Positions 28,889 through 39,068 of a stretch of DNA of 64,000 bases are shown here, piece by piece (within the stretch, counting starts at the first letter, position 1; the number at the start of each line of letters is the position of its first letter). A program made the position numbers and the translations under genes. The notes beneath the pieces were generated by a model, which worked only from the letters and a program-made list of their open reading frames with translations, was not told where the DNA came from and did no database searches. Source of the DNA: Nostoc sp. TCL240-02 (GTDB lineage: Bacteria > Cyanobacteriota > Cyanobacteriia > Cyanobacteriales > Nostocaceae); NCBI RefSeq assembly GCF_013343235.1, contig NZ_CP040094.1:4154501-4218500 (forward strand), read 5' to 3'.

Positions 28889-30304
28889 ATGGCGTTTCAA
28901 TCATCTGGCTTGTCCAAGGTCAAAGACTCATTCACACAAAAAATCTTCTTGGGTAATGAACCCAATGCGGAGTTAATTGCAATTCTCACCGTTTACTTTG
29001 TCCAAGGAATTTTAGGGCTATCGCGTTTAGCCGTAAGCTTTTTCCTCAAAGATGAACTGCTGCTGAGTCCAGTCGAGGTGTCGGCGCTATTGGGAATTGT
29101 CTTCCTACCTTGGATGATTAAGCCGGTGTTTGGTTTTATCTCTGATGGCTTACCTATATTTGGTTATCGTCGTCGTCCTTACTTGATTTTATCCGGGGTA
29201 CTGGGAACTGCTTCCTGGATGAGTTTGGCCACAATAGTTCATACTAGTTGGGCGGCTACGTTAGCGATCGCTCTTAGTTCTCTCTCCGTCGCCATGAGTG
29301 ATGTGATAGTTGACTCGCTAGTTGTAGAACGCGCTAGAGGGGAATCCCAAGCAAAAGCCGGTTCACTACAATCTCTATGCTGGGGTGCTTCTGCGATCGG
29401 AGGTTTAATAACAGCATACTTTAGCGGTCTGCTGCTTCAATACTTTACTACCCGTACTGTCTTTGGAATTACCGCCTTGTTCCCTCTTATTGTCTCAGGG
29501 GTAGCTTGGTTAATTGCTGAGTCACCCGTTAGCCAAGATACTAATGAGACTAATCAAACCAACCCTTTACCAATCAAACATCAACTGAAGCAACTACGCC
29601 AAGCTATTACCCAAAAAACAATTTGGCTACCAACGGCCTTTGTCTTCATCTGGCAAGCTACTCCAAATGCTGAATCAGCCTTTTTCTACTTCTCTACCAA
29701 CGAATTACACTTTGAACCAGAATTTTTGGGGCGGGTAAACTTGGTGACAAGTTTCGCTTCTTTAGCAGGTGTTTGGATTTTCCAACGTTTTCTTAAAAGC
29801 ATCCCCTTTCGCGTGATTTTTGCTTGGAGTACCGTACTTTCATCACTTTTAGGGATGACGACGCTGTTGTTAGTGACTCACACAAACCGGCTGTTGGGTA
29901 TAGATGACCACTGGTTTAGCTTGGGTGATAGTCTTATTCTCACTGTGATGGGGAAAATTGCCTTTATGCAAGTGATGGTTTTAGCAGCAAGGCTTTGTCC
30001 GTCTGGAGTGGAAGCAACGTTATTTGCCTTATTGATGTCGGTATTTAATTCAGCAGGAACGGTTTCCCAAGCATTGGGGGCATTACTCACCTATTGGCTG
30101 GGGATCACCTCGACGAACTTTGAGTCCCTTTGGCTATTGGTGGTCATTACTAACCTCAGTACGCTGTTACCCCTACCATTTATTAATTGGCTACCTGCTG
30201 CTGAGAAACAAACAGAGACACCCAAAGATGGGGAACAAGCTTTCTTACCTGATTTGATGTCTGAGTTGGTGCTGAGAGAACCAGAGTCGAAAATAGTGGA
30301 ATAG
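28889..30304 (+). CDS. BT1-family folate/biopterin transporter
   Basis: 471 residues with about 12 hydrophobic helices, of the major facilitator type. Family motifs include VYFVQGILGLSRLAVSFFLK, LGIVFLPWMIKPVFGFISDG, FGYRRRPYLILSG and SDVIVDSLVVERARGE. A Synechocystis member of this family is a folate transporter, so a pteridine or folate substrate is likely but not shown. The C-terminal 40 residues are acidic and cytoplasmic. The next gene is 230 bp on; the gap contains a small inverted-repeat element. Confidence 0.88.
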   Translation: MAFQSSGLSKVKDSFTQKIFLGNEPNAELIAILTVYFVQGILGLSRLAVSFFLKDELLLSPVEVSALLGIVFLPWMIKPVFGFISDGLPIFGYRRRPYLILSGVLGTASWMSLATIVHTSWAATLAIALSSLSVAMSDVIVDSLVVERARGESQAKAGSLQSLCWGASAIGGLITAYFSGLLLQYFTTRTVFGITALFPLIVSGVAWLIAESPVSQDTNETNQTNPLPIKHQLKQLRQAITQKTIWLPTAFVFIWQATPNAESAFFYFSTNELHFEPEFLGRVNLVTSFASLAGVWIFQRFLKSIPFRVIFAWSTVLSSLLGMTTLLLVTHTNRLLGIDDHWFSLGDSLILTVMGKIAFMQVMVLAARLCPSGVEATLFALLMSVFNSAGTVSQALGALLTYWLGITSTNFESLWLLVVITNLSTLLPLPFINWLPAAEKQTETPKDGEQAFLPDLMSELVLREPESKIVE

Positions 30305-30384
30305 TGCAATAAATCTAATGTTGAGTCCTTGTGCTGCCTCTTCATTACAGCAAAGTTGCAAAAATATTCTTTTTAGCAGCTACA

Positions 30385-30500
30385 TATAGGACTAATATTT
30401 GATTTCTGAAGAAATCTCCGTACTCTCATTTGTTCCCTATTAAGAGTTGCCTCTTCCCTACCTACGCAGATAAATTCAATAATCAAAGCGGATTCCTATA
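30385..30500. repeat. Small terminal-inverted-repeat element (family B), copy 1
   Basis: The left end TATAGGACTAATATTTGAT (30385-30403) and the right end ATCAAAGCGGATTCCTATA (30482-30500) are imperfect inverted repeats, 116 bp overall, too small to code for anything. A second copy with the same ends is at 62871-63008. This is what a non-autonomous (MITE-like) element looks like, with a possible TA target. Confidence 0.6.
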
Positions 30501-30534
30501 TTTGATTGCAAGGTAACAATAAAAAACAAGGTAT

Positions 30535-32031
30535 ATGCATTTTAAAAGTCAAGAAAGCCCAGTTGCAGAAAAATCCTATACTCGTGCAGACTGGCAAGGA
30601 GGATATCAATCTCTCACCCAAGAGTTTGATTATTGGATTGATGATATAGAAGGGCAAATTCCTACAGAGTTACAAGGTACGCTGTTTAGAAATGGCCCCG
30701 GTTTGCTGGATGTGAATGGTCAATATCTCCATCACCCTTTTGATGGCGATGGGATGATTAGCAAAATTACCTTTACTAATGGTCGTGCCCATTTTCGCAA
30801 CCGCTTTGTCTGCACAACTGGGTATTTGGCAGAGCGAAAGGCGGGAAAAATTCTCTATCGCGGTACTTTTGGTACTCAAAAACCTGGCGGTTGGCTAGCT
30901 AATATCTTTGACTTTAAACTCAAAAATATCGCCAATACAAATGTTATCTATTGGGGTGGTAAATTGCTAGCACTATGGGAAGCTTCTGAAGCATATCGCC
31001 TCGATCCCTATACTCTTGAAACTTTGGGGAATGAATATTTTAATAGTGATTTGTCAGCAGGTGAAGCTTTCGCTGCTCATCCCCGCGTGGAAAATAATTG
31101 TGAGCAAGATGGGGGTAAACCTTGCCTGGTAAATTTCTCGATTAAGCCGGGGTTATCTACCACCATTACTATTTTCGAGCTAAACCCAACGGGTGAAATT
31201 GTCAGACAGCACGCTCATAAGGTTCCAGGTTTCTGTTTCATTCACGATTTTGTCATTACTCCCAATTACTGCATCTTCTTTCAAAATCCTGTCACCTTTA
31301 ACCCCATACCTTTCGCCTTGGGAATACGTGCGGCGGGAGAATGTATCAAATTTCAGCCAAATCAGCCAACCAAAATTATAATTATTCCCCGCTTTCCCCA
31401 AGAAGGGCAAGAAGAAATAAAAATTCTGGAAACTCAGTCTGGTTTCGTATTCCATCATGTTAATGCTTTTGAGGTAGGAGAGGAAGTTCTAATTGATTCC
31501 ATCTGCTACCAAGATTTACCAGAAGTGGAACCTAAAAGCGATTTTCGACAAGTTGATTTTGAAGCGCTTTCACCTGGGCAACTTTGGCGATTTTGTCTGA
31601 ATCTAAAAGATGGGACAGTCAGACGGGAATTAATCGATAGTCGCTGTTGTGAATTTCCCAGCATCCATCCGGCGAATGTGGCACACTCTTATCGATATAT
31701 CTATATAGGTGCGGCTCATGCAGAGAGTGGTAATGCTCCCTTACAAGCTTTGCTGAAAATTGATTTAGAGTCTGGAGAAAGACAGTTTTGGAGTGCTGCA
31801 CCCCGTGGTTTTGTAGGCGAACCGATTTTTGTCCTGCGTCCAGATGCTGAAAAGGAAGATGATGGTTGGGTATTAGCTTTAGTTTATGATGCTGCCCATC
31901 ACCGCTCAGATTTGGTAATTTTGGATGCTAGTGATTTCTCTAAAGGAGTGATTGCAAGGCTACATCTCAAGCATCATATCCCTTATGGTCTGCATGGGAG
32001 CTTTACTTCTGAGGTTTTTGGGGAAATTTGA
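30535..32031 (+). CDS. Carotenoid cleavage oxygenase (apocarotenoid oxygenase type)
   Basis: 498 residues, the size of RPE65/CCD family enzymes. The non-haem iron is held by four histidines, visible in AAHPRVE, FCFIHDFVIT, GFVFHHVNAFEV and the C-terminal YGLHGSFTSE. TLFRNGPGLLDVNG and HHPFDGDGMI are further family blocks. In cyanobacteria close relatives cleave apocarotenals to retinal, but substrate choice cannot be read from sequence here. The stop is only 4 bp from the convergent stop of kdpD. Confidence 0.9.
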   Translation: MHFKSQESPVAEKSYTRADWQGGYQSLTQEFDYWIDDIEGQIPTELQGTLFRNGPGLLDVNGQYLHHPFDGDGMISKITFTNGRAHFRNRFVCTTGYLAERKAGKILYRGTFGTQKPGGWLANIFDFKLKNIANTNVIYWGGKLLALWEASEAYRLDPYTLETLGNEYFNSDLSAGEAFAAHPRVENNCEQDGGKPCLVNFSIKPGLSTTITIFELNPTGEIVRQHAHKVPGFCFIHDFVITPNYCIFFQNPVTFNPIPFALGIRAAGECIKFQPNQPTKIIIIPRFPQEGQEEIKILETQSGFVFHHVNAFEVGEEVLIDSICYQDLPEVEPKSDFRQVDFEALSPGQLWRFCLNLKDGTVRRELIDSRCCEFPSIHPANVAHSYRYIYIGAAHAESGNAPLQALLKIDLESGERQFWSAAPRGFVGEPIFVLRPDAEKEDDGWVLALVYDAAHHRSDLVILDASDFSKGVIARLHLKHHIPYGLHGSFTSEVFGEI

Positions 32032-32035
32032 TCCC

Positions 32036-33190
32036 CTATTTAGATGAAACCATTTTTTCGCTGGCAATGATATGCAAATCGATATTTTTGAGCAAGCGCA
32101 CCAATTTTTGCGTCAAAGATCCTTTGAGAAGCATTTGCCAGCGCGATCGCTGACTCTCTCCAATTACAATTTGAGTAATCCGATATTTCTCAGCGACTTG
32201 GGCGATCGCATTAGCTACGTTACTATTGGTAACACGAAGAAAAGTACCTTCAAATTCGTTACAGAGTTTTTCACAAGTGTGGATGTGTAGGCTTTCCTCC
32301 TTGGTGAGGAACCGTTCTGGATCGGCAACAAACAAAGTATAAAGTGGGGCATTCATGTAGCTAGCTAACCTCGCACCCCGGCGTAACAGCTGCACTGAGT
32401 TGGGATAAGTGGATATGCAAACCAAAACTCGCTCGTGAATATTACAGGATTGTCCATTGGGGATAGTAGCGATCGCATTTTCTTCTACGTTGTCTGCGAC
32501 TTCGCGCAAAGCTAACTCCCGCAAAGCAATCAGGTTACGGCGTTGGAAAAAATTATCGAGGGATTGTTGGATTTTTTGGGGTGCGTAAATTTTGCCTTCT
32601 AATAACCTTTCTTGCAGTGTTTCCGGTGTGACATCTACCACCACTATTTCATCTGCTTCATCCAGAATTCTATCAGGAACTCGCTCACGGACTACAACCC
32701 CAGTAATTCTAGCTACTAAGTCATTAAGACTTTCCAAATGTTGCACATTCATTGTGGAGTAGACATCAATACCTGCCGCTAAAACTACTTCTACATCTTC
32801 GTAGCGTTTTTCGTGTGGGGAACCGGGGACATTGGTATGAGCAAGTTCATCGATTAAGGCTAATTGGGGCGATCGCTCTAAAATAGCATCTGTATCCATG
32901 TCCGTTAACGTCAACTCACCGCGAGGATATTGCTTACGGGGTAAAATCTCCAGTCCCTCTGCCTTCTCCTCCGTATCCTTGCGTCCGTGGGTTTCCAAAA
33001 GCCCAACTATGACATCAATTCCTTCTTGTTTCAGTGCGTGTCCCTCTTCTAGCATCCGGTAGGTTTTCCCTACCCCAGGAGCCATGCCAATAAATATTTT
33101 ATGCTTACCCCGCCGTCGTGCCGGATAAAGTGAGTAACTTCCAGAATTTAAAGGTGCAGTACCATTTGAACTAGTATTATTATCTGACAT
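32036..33190 (-). CDS. kdpD: Short KdpD: sensor N-terminal domain plus Usp domain, no kinase
   Basis: 384 residues, against about 890 in Escherichia coli. It holds only the KdpD N-terminal domain, with Walker A GMAPGVGKT, LLETHGRKDT, LALIDELAHTN and VYSTMNVQHLESLND, followed by a Usp domain (about 245-384, HERVLVCISTYPNSV). The four membrane helices, HisKA and ATPase domains are missing. This is not a recent truncation, since short KdpD proteins are known from Anabaena. It is the last gene of the kdp cluster. How it signals without a kinase is open; the histidine kinase at 39069 may help. Confidence 0.92.
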   Translation of the reverse strand: MSDNNTSSNGTAPLNSGSYSLYPARRRGKHKIFIGMAPGVGKTYRMLEEGHALKQEGIDVIVGLLETHGRKDTEEKAEGLEILPRKQYPRGELTLTDMDTDAILERSPQLALIDELAHTNVPGSPHEKRYEDVEVVLAAGIDVYSTMNVQHLESLNDLVARITGVVVRERVPDRILDEADEIVVVDVTPETLQERLLEGKIYAPQKIQQSLDNFFQRRNLIALRELALREVADNVEENAIATIPNGQSCNIHERVLVCISTYPNSVQLLRRGARLASYMNAPLYTLFVADPERFLTKEESLHIHTCEKLCNEFEGTFLRVTNSNVANAIAQVAEKYRITQIVIGESQRSRWQMLLKGSLTQKLVRLLKNIDLHIIASEKMVSSK

Positions 33191-33360
33191 TTCATTCTTG
33201 GTTTCTATCGCAATCCTATTTCATCGGAAAACGGCGCTTTATCTATCCCCATATCCCTTATGAATGCTGTTAGCAGCAGAGCGTTTAGCCTGTGGTGAAC
33301 AGTAAATTTGACTTCTTTGCTCACAACTCGCAACTGTTTTGCCCAATGCCCAATTCCCAT

Positions 33361-33963
33361 TTATTGATTTTGCTGACGATTAATATCCTGCAAGTCAAGA
33401 GCATAATTCAATCGGAGAACATTGACTCCCGGCTCACCAAAAATCCATAAAAATCTGCCATCGGTATACTTGTTAATTAAACGTAGGATCTCATCTTCTT
33501 TGACTCCCCGTGCACCAGCAACCCGCGTCAATTGCTGCCGTGCTGCTTTGAAGGAAATATGCGGATCTAAACCAGAACCAGAGGTATAAATCATATCAGC
33601 GATCGGTTGAAGATTTTCGTCTCGCAATTGATTTGCCTCTTCTAGAATCCGCTTTAGTAGCTCTGGATTACTAGCAGCGAGATTGCTGGCTCCAGATATG
33701 CCAGTTGGCTTGGCTTTTTTTCCTTGGCTATATCTAACAGTACTGGGACGAGGATGGAAATATCGCTCGGATGTGAATAGCTGACCAATCAAAGCTGAAC
33801 CAATTGGTTCATTATTTAGATTCAGCATAATGCTGCCATTCGCTTGATAGGGCAAAAAAACTTGACCCACTACAAGAATGATCAGAGGATAGATGATTGC
33901 AGTCAACAACCAAAGCATTAGAGTTATAAAAATTGCTCTGATAGTTTCTCGAATAATAGCCAT
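33361..33963 (-). CDS. kdpC: K+-transporting ATPase subunit KdpC
   Basis: 200 residues with one N-terminal membrane helix (IFITLMLWLLTAIIYPLIIL) and a soluble domain. GSALIGQLFTSERYFHPRPS and TSGSGLDPHISFKAARQQ are the conserved KdpC blocks. KdpC stabilises the KdpA-KdpB complex and aids ATP binding. It follows the degraded small frame and kdpB and precedes kdpD by 170 bp. Confidence 0.95.
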   Translation of the reverse strand: MAIIRETIRAIFITLMLWLLTAIIYPLIILVVGQVFLPYQANGSIMLNLNNEPIGSALIGQLFTSERYFHPRPSTVRYSQGKKAKPTGISGASNLAASNPELLKRILEEANQLRDENLQPIADMIYTSGSGLDPHISFKAARQQLTRVAGARGVKEDEILRLINKYTDGRFLWIFGEPGVNVLRLNYALDLQDINRQQNQ

Positions 33964-34206
33964 AAAAACTTTTCCAATTATTACTAAAATTAATTTTTAA
34001 TTTTAATTCTTTTACCCAATTAGAACGATGTTCAAAGATGCTGCTGCTAACAGCATAAATATCTAGGGCAATTACCACATTCAAGCACAGCAGGATAAAA
34101 ATAGCGAGTGTGAGTGTTGTTTAAGCAATTGCGACCAAACAAAGAACATCGCCTGTATCAGATTTATCGACAAAAACTTTTCCCAAACATCGACCTGTTT
34201 ATTCAT
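33964..34206 (-). pseudogene. Degraded small membrane-protein frame at the kdpG position
   Basis: An ATG at 34206 opens a 41-codon frame (MNKQVDVWEKFLSINLIQAM, stop at 34081). Its last part is polar, but the next frame over the same DNA reads a hydrophobic helix, LTLAIFILLCLNVVIALDIY, which lacks an ATG and runs out into kdpC. A single-base shift near 34110 would join a basic start to this helix. Anabaena kdp operons carry an extra small gene, kdpG, exactly here; I infer a decayed relative whose second helix is lost. Confidence 0.45.
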
Positions 34207-34306
34207 ATTCTTTTGGTTCTCTCTCTCAACGGTAAAAGTAAAAATGTTTATTATTTTACTTTGGTCAAGATTCGCTCGTTTCGCAACGTCTCTACTTTTT
34301 CTATCC

Positions 34307-36412
34307 TTAAGCCAAACCTACAAGTGTAATCAGTATGTCTATCAACTTAATGGCGATAAATGGCGCAATCACCCCACCTAAGCCATAAATTAAGATATTG
34401 CGTTGGAGTAGCTGATTAGCTGTCAGTGGCCTAAACCGCACACCCTTCAATGCCAAGGGAATCAAAGCTGGAATAATCAAAGCATTATAAATCAGTGCTG
34501 ATAGTACAGCAGACTTAGGGCTAGTCAAATTCATAATATTCAGGCTTTGTAGATTAGCAGCGACAAATATCACTGGGATAATTGCAAAATATTTAGCAAT
34601 ATCATTAGCGATAGAAAATGTCATCAAAGCTCCGCGAGTTATCAACAATTGTTTACCAATGCTAATGATATCGATCAGCTTTGTGGGATCGGAGTCCAAA
34701 TCCACCATGTTGGCGGCTTCTTTTGCAGCTTGTGTCCCTGTATTCATGGCAACGCCGACGTTAGCTTGGGCTAATGCGGGAGCATCGTTAGTCCCATCTC
34801 CCGTCATGGCAACTAGTTTACCTGCTGCTTGTTCCTTTTTAATGACGCTGATTTTGTCTTCTGGTGTGGCTTCAGCAATGAAATCATCTACTCCAGCTTC
34901 TTTAGCAATGACAGAAGCCGTGATTTGGTTGTCTCCAGTTAGCATGATGGTACGCACTCCCATCCGTCGCAGTTGCTCAAAGCGATCGCGGATACCAGGT
35001 TTAACTATATCTTTGAGATAAATAACCCCATAGATTTCGTTATCTAGGCTAACTGCTAGGGGTGTACCTCCCAAGCGAGAAACTCGTTCGTAGGCAACAT
35101 CCAATTCTGGCGTGTCGCGTCCGTTACGAGAACGAACAAATCCTTTAATGGCTTCTACAGCTCCCTTCCTTGCCTCATACCCACCAGGTAAGTTAGTCCC
35201 ACTCATCCGTGTTTTGGCGGAAAAATCAACTCCTTGTGCCTGGTTGGAGTCGAAATCAAACCGTGCTACTAGTTTTTCTGCCAGTCGAATAATGGATTTA
35301 CCTTCTGGTGTATTGTCAAAGACACTAGCCGCCCACGCAACATTAGCAATTTCTGATATTGAATGACCGTTGATAGGGATAAACTCTTCCGCCAAACGGT
35401 TGCCGAGGGTAATTGTACCTGTCTTATCAAGAACTAAAGTGTTTACATCACCACAGGCTTCGACTGCTTTTCCAGAAGTGGCAATGACGTTAAATTGGGC
35501 AACTCGATCCATACCAGCAATACCGATGGTACTGAGTAAGCCGCCAATGGTTGTAGGAATTAATGCCACTAATAGGGCAATTAAAGTTGGCACGCTGACT
35601 GGACTATTGACATAGTAAGCAAGTGCAGGCAGAGTTACCACGACTAACAAAAACACTAAGCTGAGAACTGCCAACAATACTGTCAGGGCAATTTCATTGG
35701 GTGTTTTGCTGCGTTCTGCCCCTTCTACTAAGGCAATCATCCGGTCAATAAAACCTTTACCGGGGTCAGTAGTGATCCGGATAATTAATTCATCTGAGAT
35801 AATCCGCGTCCCACCAGTGACAGAACTGGAAACATCAGAGCCTGATTCTTTTAATACTGGTGCAGATTCTCCAGTAATTGCCGATTCATCTACTGAGGCG
35901 ACACCCATAATTACCTCGCCATCGCCGGGAATAATATCACCAGCAATAACGTAGATGTTATCGCCCTGTCTCAGGCTGGTGGATGAAACTTCACTAATTG
36001 TGCCGTCAGGAGCGAGTTTTTTAGCGATCGCCTCTGATTTCGTTAATCTCAAGGCATCAGCTTGAGCTTTACCCTGTCCTTCTGCCACTGCTTCGGCAAA
36101 ATTGGCAAACCAAACTGTAAAGAATAAAATCCCCGACAGTAAGCCATTGAAAAGTTGCGGGTTATTTTGTCGGGCTGGGCCAAATAAATTGGGATCAATC
36201 GTTAGCAATAAAATGATGATTGTCCCCACCCAAACCACAAATATTACTGGATTTTTGATTACATACTTAGGGTTGAGCTTGACAAAAGCATCTCTAATTG
36301 CCCTTAAGTACAGCCACTTTTTACTTGTCCTTCCTTTTTTACGTCCTTGACGGCGATCGCCAGAACGAGGATTTGGCCGTCTAGCTCTGAAGTTAGTTGC
36401 CACTTGATTCAT
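34307..36412 (-). CDS. kdpB: K+-transporting ATPase ATP-binding subunit KdpB
   Basis: 701 residues, a P-type ATPase. The phosphorylated Asp is in VLDKTGTITLG; TGESAPV (actuator loop, TGES), MLTGDNQITASVIA and AMTGDGTNDAPALAQA (hinge) are all complete. It drives ATP-dependent K+ uptake through KdpA in the cytoplasmic membrane. The N-terminus is basic (RARRPNPRSGDRRQGRKKG). It is separated from kdpA by an unusual 337-bp repeat-rich gap. Confidence 0.96.
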   Translation of the reverse strand: MNQVATNFRARRPNPRSGDRRQGRKKGRTSKKWLYLRAIRDAFVKLNPKYVIKNPVIFVVWVGTIIILLLTIDPNLFGPARQNNPQLFNGLLSGILFFTVWFANFAEAVAEGQGKAQADALRLTKSEAIAKKLAPDGTISEVSSTSLRQGDNIYVIAGDIIPGDGEVIMGVASVDESAITGESAPVLKESGSDVSSSVTGGTRIISDELIIRITTDPGKGFIDRMIALVEGAERSKTPNEIALTVLLAVLSLVFLLVVVTLPALAYYVNSPVSVPTLIALLVALIPTTIGGLLSTIGIAGMDRVAQFNVIATSGKAVEACGDVNTLVLDKTGTITLGNRLAEEFIPINGHSISEIANVAWAASVFDNTPEGKSIIRLAEKLVARFDFDSNQAQGVDFSAKTRMSGTNLPGGYEARKGAVEAIKGFVRSRNGRDTPELDVAYERVSRLGGTPLAVSLDNEIYGVIYLKDIVKPGIRDRFEQLRRMGVRTIMLTGDNQITASVIAKEAGVDDFIAEATPEDKISVIKKEQAAGKLVAMTGDGTNDAPALAQANVGVAMNTGTQAAKEAANMVDLDSDPTKLIDIISIGKQLLITRGALMTFSIANDIAKYFAIIPVIFVAANLQSLNIMNLTSPKSAVLSALIYNALIIPALIPLALKGVRFRPLTANQLLQRNILIYGLGGVIAPFIAIKLIDILITLVGLA

Positions 36413-36749
36413 GAATAAAGTTAGGAGTTAAAAGCTAAAAATTAGGAGTTAGGAGTTAGAAGTTAGGAGTTTCCAATAAAAAATAGATCCAACCTTTAGG
36501 GCACGCTATGCGATCGCTAACACAATGCCAAAGCGACGCTCGTTCCTACCTCTATTCGCGTTCGATCGTCACCAGAAGGACGGACAATCGAACCCGAACA
36601 GCGTAAGACTCGCTAACACCAATCGCCTACCGTAGGAAACCCTCCTACAGCGATGGATTCAGCACAAAGCACTGGCTCCCCTACAAAACAGGATAATTTA
36701 TTTATTTTTTGGTATTCTCTTAATTCCAGACTTATAACTCATAAATTTT
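36413..36749. repeat. Repeat-rich gap between kdpA and kdpB
   Basis: TTAGGAG/TTAGAAG heptamers fill about 36421-36471. They are followed by a HIP1 site and a block of inverted and palindromic pieces (CCTACCGTAGG near 36629; GTAGG and CCTAC arms beside it). No gene is visible. In most kdp operons these genes are nearly adjacent. Confidence 0.7.
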
Positions 36750-38435
36750 CTAATTGCCAGATGCTAGTTTCAAACCCTCAGCTATGGGGCCTAAAGCTAA
36801 AACGGGAAAGAAAGTCAATACTCCCAAAATCAATGTCACTCCAGCAGTGATACCAGTAAATACTAGAGAATCAGTTCTTAGGGTACCAGGGGTTTCTTGT
36901 AATTGTTGTTTGCGAGACATACCGTCAGCTAACAGCAGGATGGCAATTATCGGAATGTAGCGTCCTCCTATTAAGCTAACTAAAGTACTCAAGTTCCACC
37001 ACAGGGTGTTATCTCTCAACCCTTCCAAGCCGGAGCCATTATTTGCGGCGGCTGAGGCGTATTCATAAACTACTTGAGAAATACCGTGATAGCCAGAGTT
37101 GCTAATTCCAGAGAGAGAGATGGGATAAGCCAGGGCGATCGCACTGGGAATCAAAACGAGAATTGGGTGAATCAACAACACGACGCTGGCGAGGACTATT
37201 TCCCGTTTTTCAATTTTGCGTCCTAAAAACTCTGGGGTGCGTCCTGCCATTAGTCCAGTTAGGAACACTGTGAGAATTAAGTAAATAAATAAGTAAGCTG
37301 TTCCAGTGCCCTGTCCACCCCAAATAACCTGGATAAACAAGTTGAAGAGTGTCGAAAATATTCCTTGGGGCATCAAAGAATCGTGCATCCCATTCACAGC
37401 ACCAGACATAGTAGCAGTAGTCATAACTGCCCAAAATGACGTTTGTAACCAGCCAAATCGAACTTCTTTCCCCTCTAAATTGGGCTGTTCTAATCCAAAG
37501 GCGTTATTAACTAGGGGATTACCTTGCAATTCTCCCACGGCTGTCACTCCCGCCAGAATGACAAAAATCACAAACACCATCCAAAAAAGCAGCCAAGCTT
37601 GTTTGATGTTGTTGGCGAGTATACCGTAGGTGTAAATCAACGCTGCTGGGATAGAAATCATGGCGATCATTTCTATCAAGTTAGAAGCGCCATTGGGATT
37701 TTCAAAAGGATGTGCTGAGTTTACGCCAAAAAAGCCTCCGCCGTTCTCGCCCAAAAGTTTAATCATTTCAAAGGATGCCACCGGGCCTCTGGCAAGATAT
37801 TGTGTCCCGCCTTCTAAGGTTCTCACATCCATAGTCTTCGCTAATGTTTGTGGTACACCTGTTAGAAGCAAAGCGATCGCTCCAATAATCGAAATCGGTA
37901 GCAAGATGCGCGTAATTGCATGGACAATATCGACATAAAAGTTTCCCAGCCTTCTACCCGTCAGCCCGCGAATAAAGGCAATTCCCACAGATAAACCGGT
38001 GGCTGCGGAGGTGAACATCAAAAAGCCTAAAGCCGCTACCTGGCTAAAATAGCTTAAGGTTGTCTCACCAGCATAGTGCTGCTGGTCGGTATTTGTTACA
38101 AAAGAAATGGTTGTATGCAGTAATACATCCCAACTGGTAGCACCAAAACCGTTAGGATTCCAGGGCAAGAGCCTCTGAAAATATAACAGTAAATACACTG
38201 AAACACCCATGATCAGGTTGCTGCAAATTACAGCCCGGATATACTGCGAACCCGTCATATCATCTTTTCTACGAACACCCGCTAGTACGAACATACTTCG
38301 CTCTATGGGGTTCATTAAAAAATCCAGCAGTGTTCTTTCTCCCAAGAAGACATGGGCTATGTATCTACCTAGTAGCGGGGTAATTGCTATGACAATACAC
38401 AGTGTTAAGCCAATTTGTAAAAAACCTTGTCCCAT
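36750..38435 (-). CDS. kdpA: K+-transporting ATPase potassium-binding subunit KdpA
   Basis: 561 residues with about ten hydrophobic helices. KdpA is the K+ channel-like subunit; its selectivity-filter segments are visible as [48 protein letters not shown] and [13 protein letters not shown]. It is the first gene of the leftward kdp cluster, and its promoter must lie in the 630-bp region shared with the divergent histidine kinase gene. Confidence 0.96.
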   Translation of the reverse strand: MGQGFLQIGLTLCIVIAITPLLGRYIAHVFLGERTLLDFLMNPIERSMFVLAGVRRKDDMTGSQYIRAVICSNLIMGVSVYLLLYFQRLLPWNPNGFGATSWDVLLHTTISFVTNTDQQHYAGETTLSYFSQVAALGFLMFTSAATGLSVGIAFIRGLTGRRLGNFYVDIVHAITRILLPISIIGAIALLLTGVPQTLAKTMDVRTLEGGTQYLARGPVASFEMIKLLGENGGGFFGVNSAHPFENPNGASNLIEMIAMISIPAALIYTYGILANNIKQAWLLFWMVFVIFVILAGVTAVGELQGNPLVNNAFGLEQPNLEGKEVRFGWLQTSFWAVMTTATMSGAVNGMHDSLMPQGIFSTLFNLFIQVIWGGQGTGTAYLFIYLILTVFLTGLMAGRTPEFLGRKIEKREIVLASVVLLIHPILVLIPSAIALAYPISLSGISNSGYHGISQVVYEYASAAANNGSGLEGLRDNTLWWNLSTLVSLIGGRYIPIIAILLLADGMSRKQQLQETPGTLRTDSLVFTGITAGVTLILGVLTFFPVLALGPIAEGLKLASGN

Positions 38436-39068
38436 ATATTTCGCGCAGGGTAAAATTTAAGTGCTAGCAAGCCAATTATTAGAAATAACAGATTAACTGT
38501 TGAAGTATTTGATTTGAAGGAATTTAGTGATATCTCATATCACCGTCATTTTTTAATCTGGATTTACTATTTTCAGTTATTCCTATCCAGATAAGTAAGT
38601 TGGCACAATAAAACCAAACTATGTAAAGAGAAATTAACTAGGCTAAAATCCTTATACCTATTGCCTATTGCCTTATCCCAACGACAATTATTTACGCTCA
38701 CTTACTTGTTTAACTTATTGTTAAAAACATTTAATCTTTATTTTTAATTCATCTAATTTGCTAGTTAGTATTATTTGTTTATACAATACATTTTCGAAGT
38801 TTGCTACATTCAAAGAATATAAATATTTAAGAGGATTTTATTAAATAAATAACGGTATGGGAAGGTTGTTTTAGATACCCTGATCCTTGTGAACAACTAC
38901 CCAGTACCCAATCCTCAGTCCCAAGTCCCCTTTTTTGCATCTGGACAATCGTAATTTTCGGATTAATGCTCAAGTGAATATTTGCAGATATAGATTGCAG
39001 ATAAATCATAATCGCTGAATTAAATAGTTGTAAAGATTGTAGGATAAAGATTTTTTCGTAAATCAGAA
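38436..39068. other. Divergent promoter region between kdpA and the histidine kinase
   Basis: About 630 bp, AT-rich. It must contain the kdp promoter and that of the kinase-regulator pair. A 60-codon minus frame at 38827-39009 partly reads repeat DNA and is rejected. I cannot point to a specific operator. Confidence 0.5.

Noticed and set aside
33812..34084. 90-codon minus-strand frame overlapping the kdpC start
   Set aside because: As a whole it is not a gene: the second half is out of frame with kdpC. Its first part is discussed as a kdpG-like remnant.
38827..39009. 60-codon frame in the kdpA upstream region
   Set aside because: Repeat-derived (GGACTTGGGACTGAGG type) and without family character.
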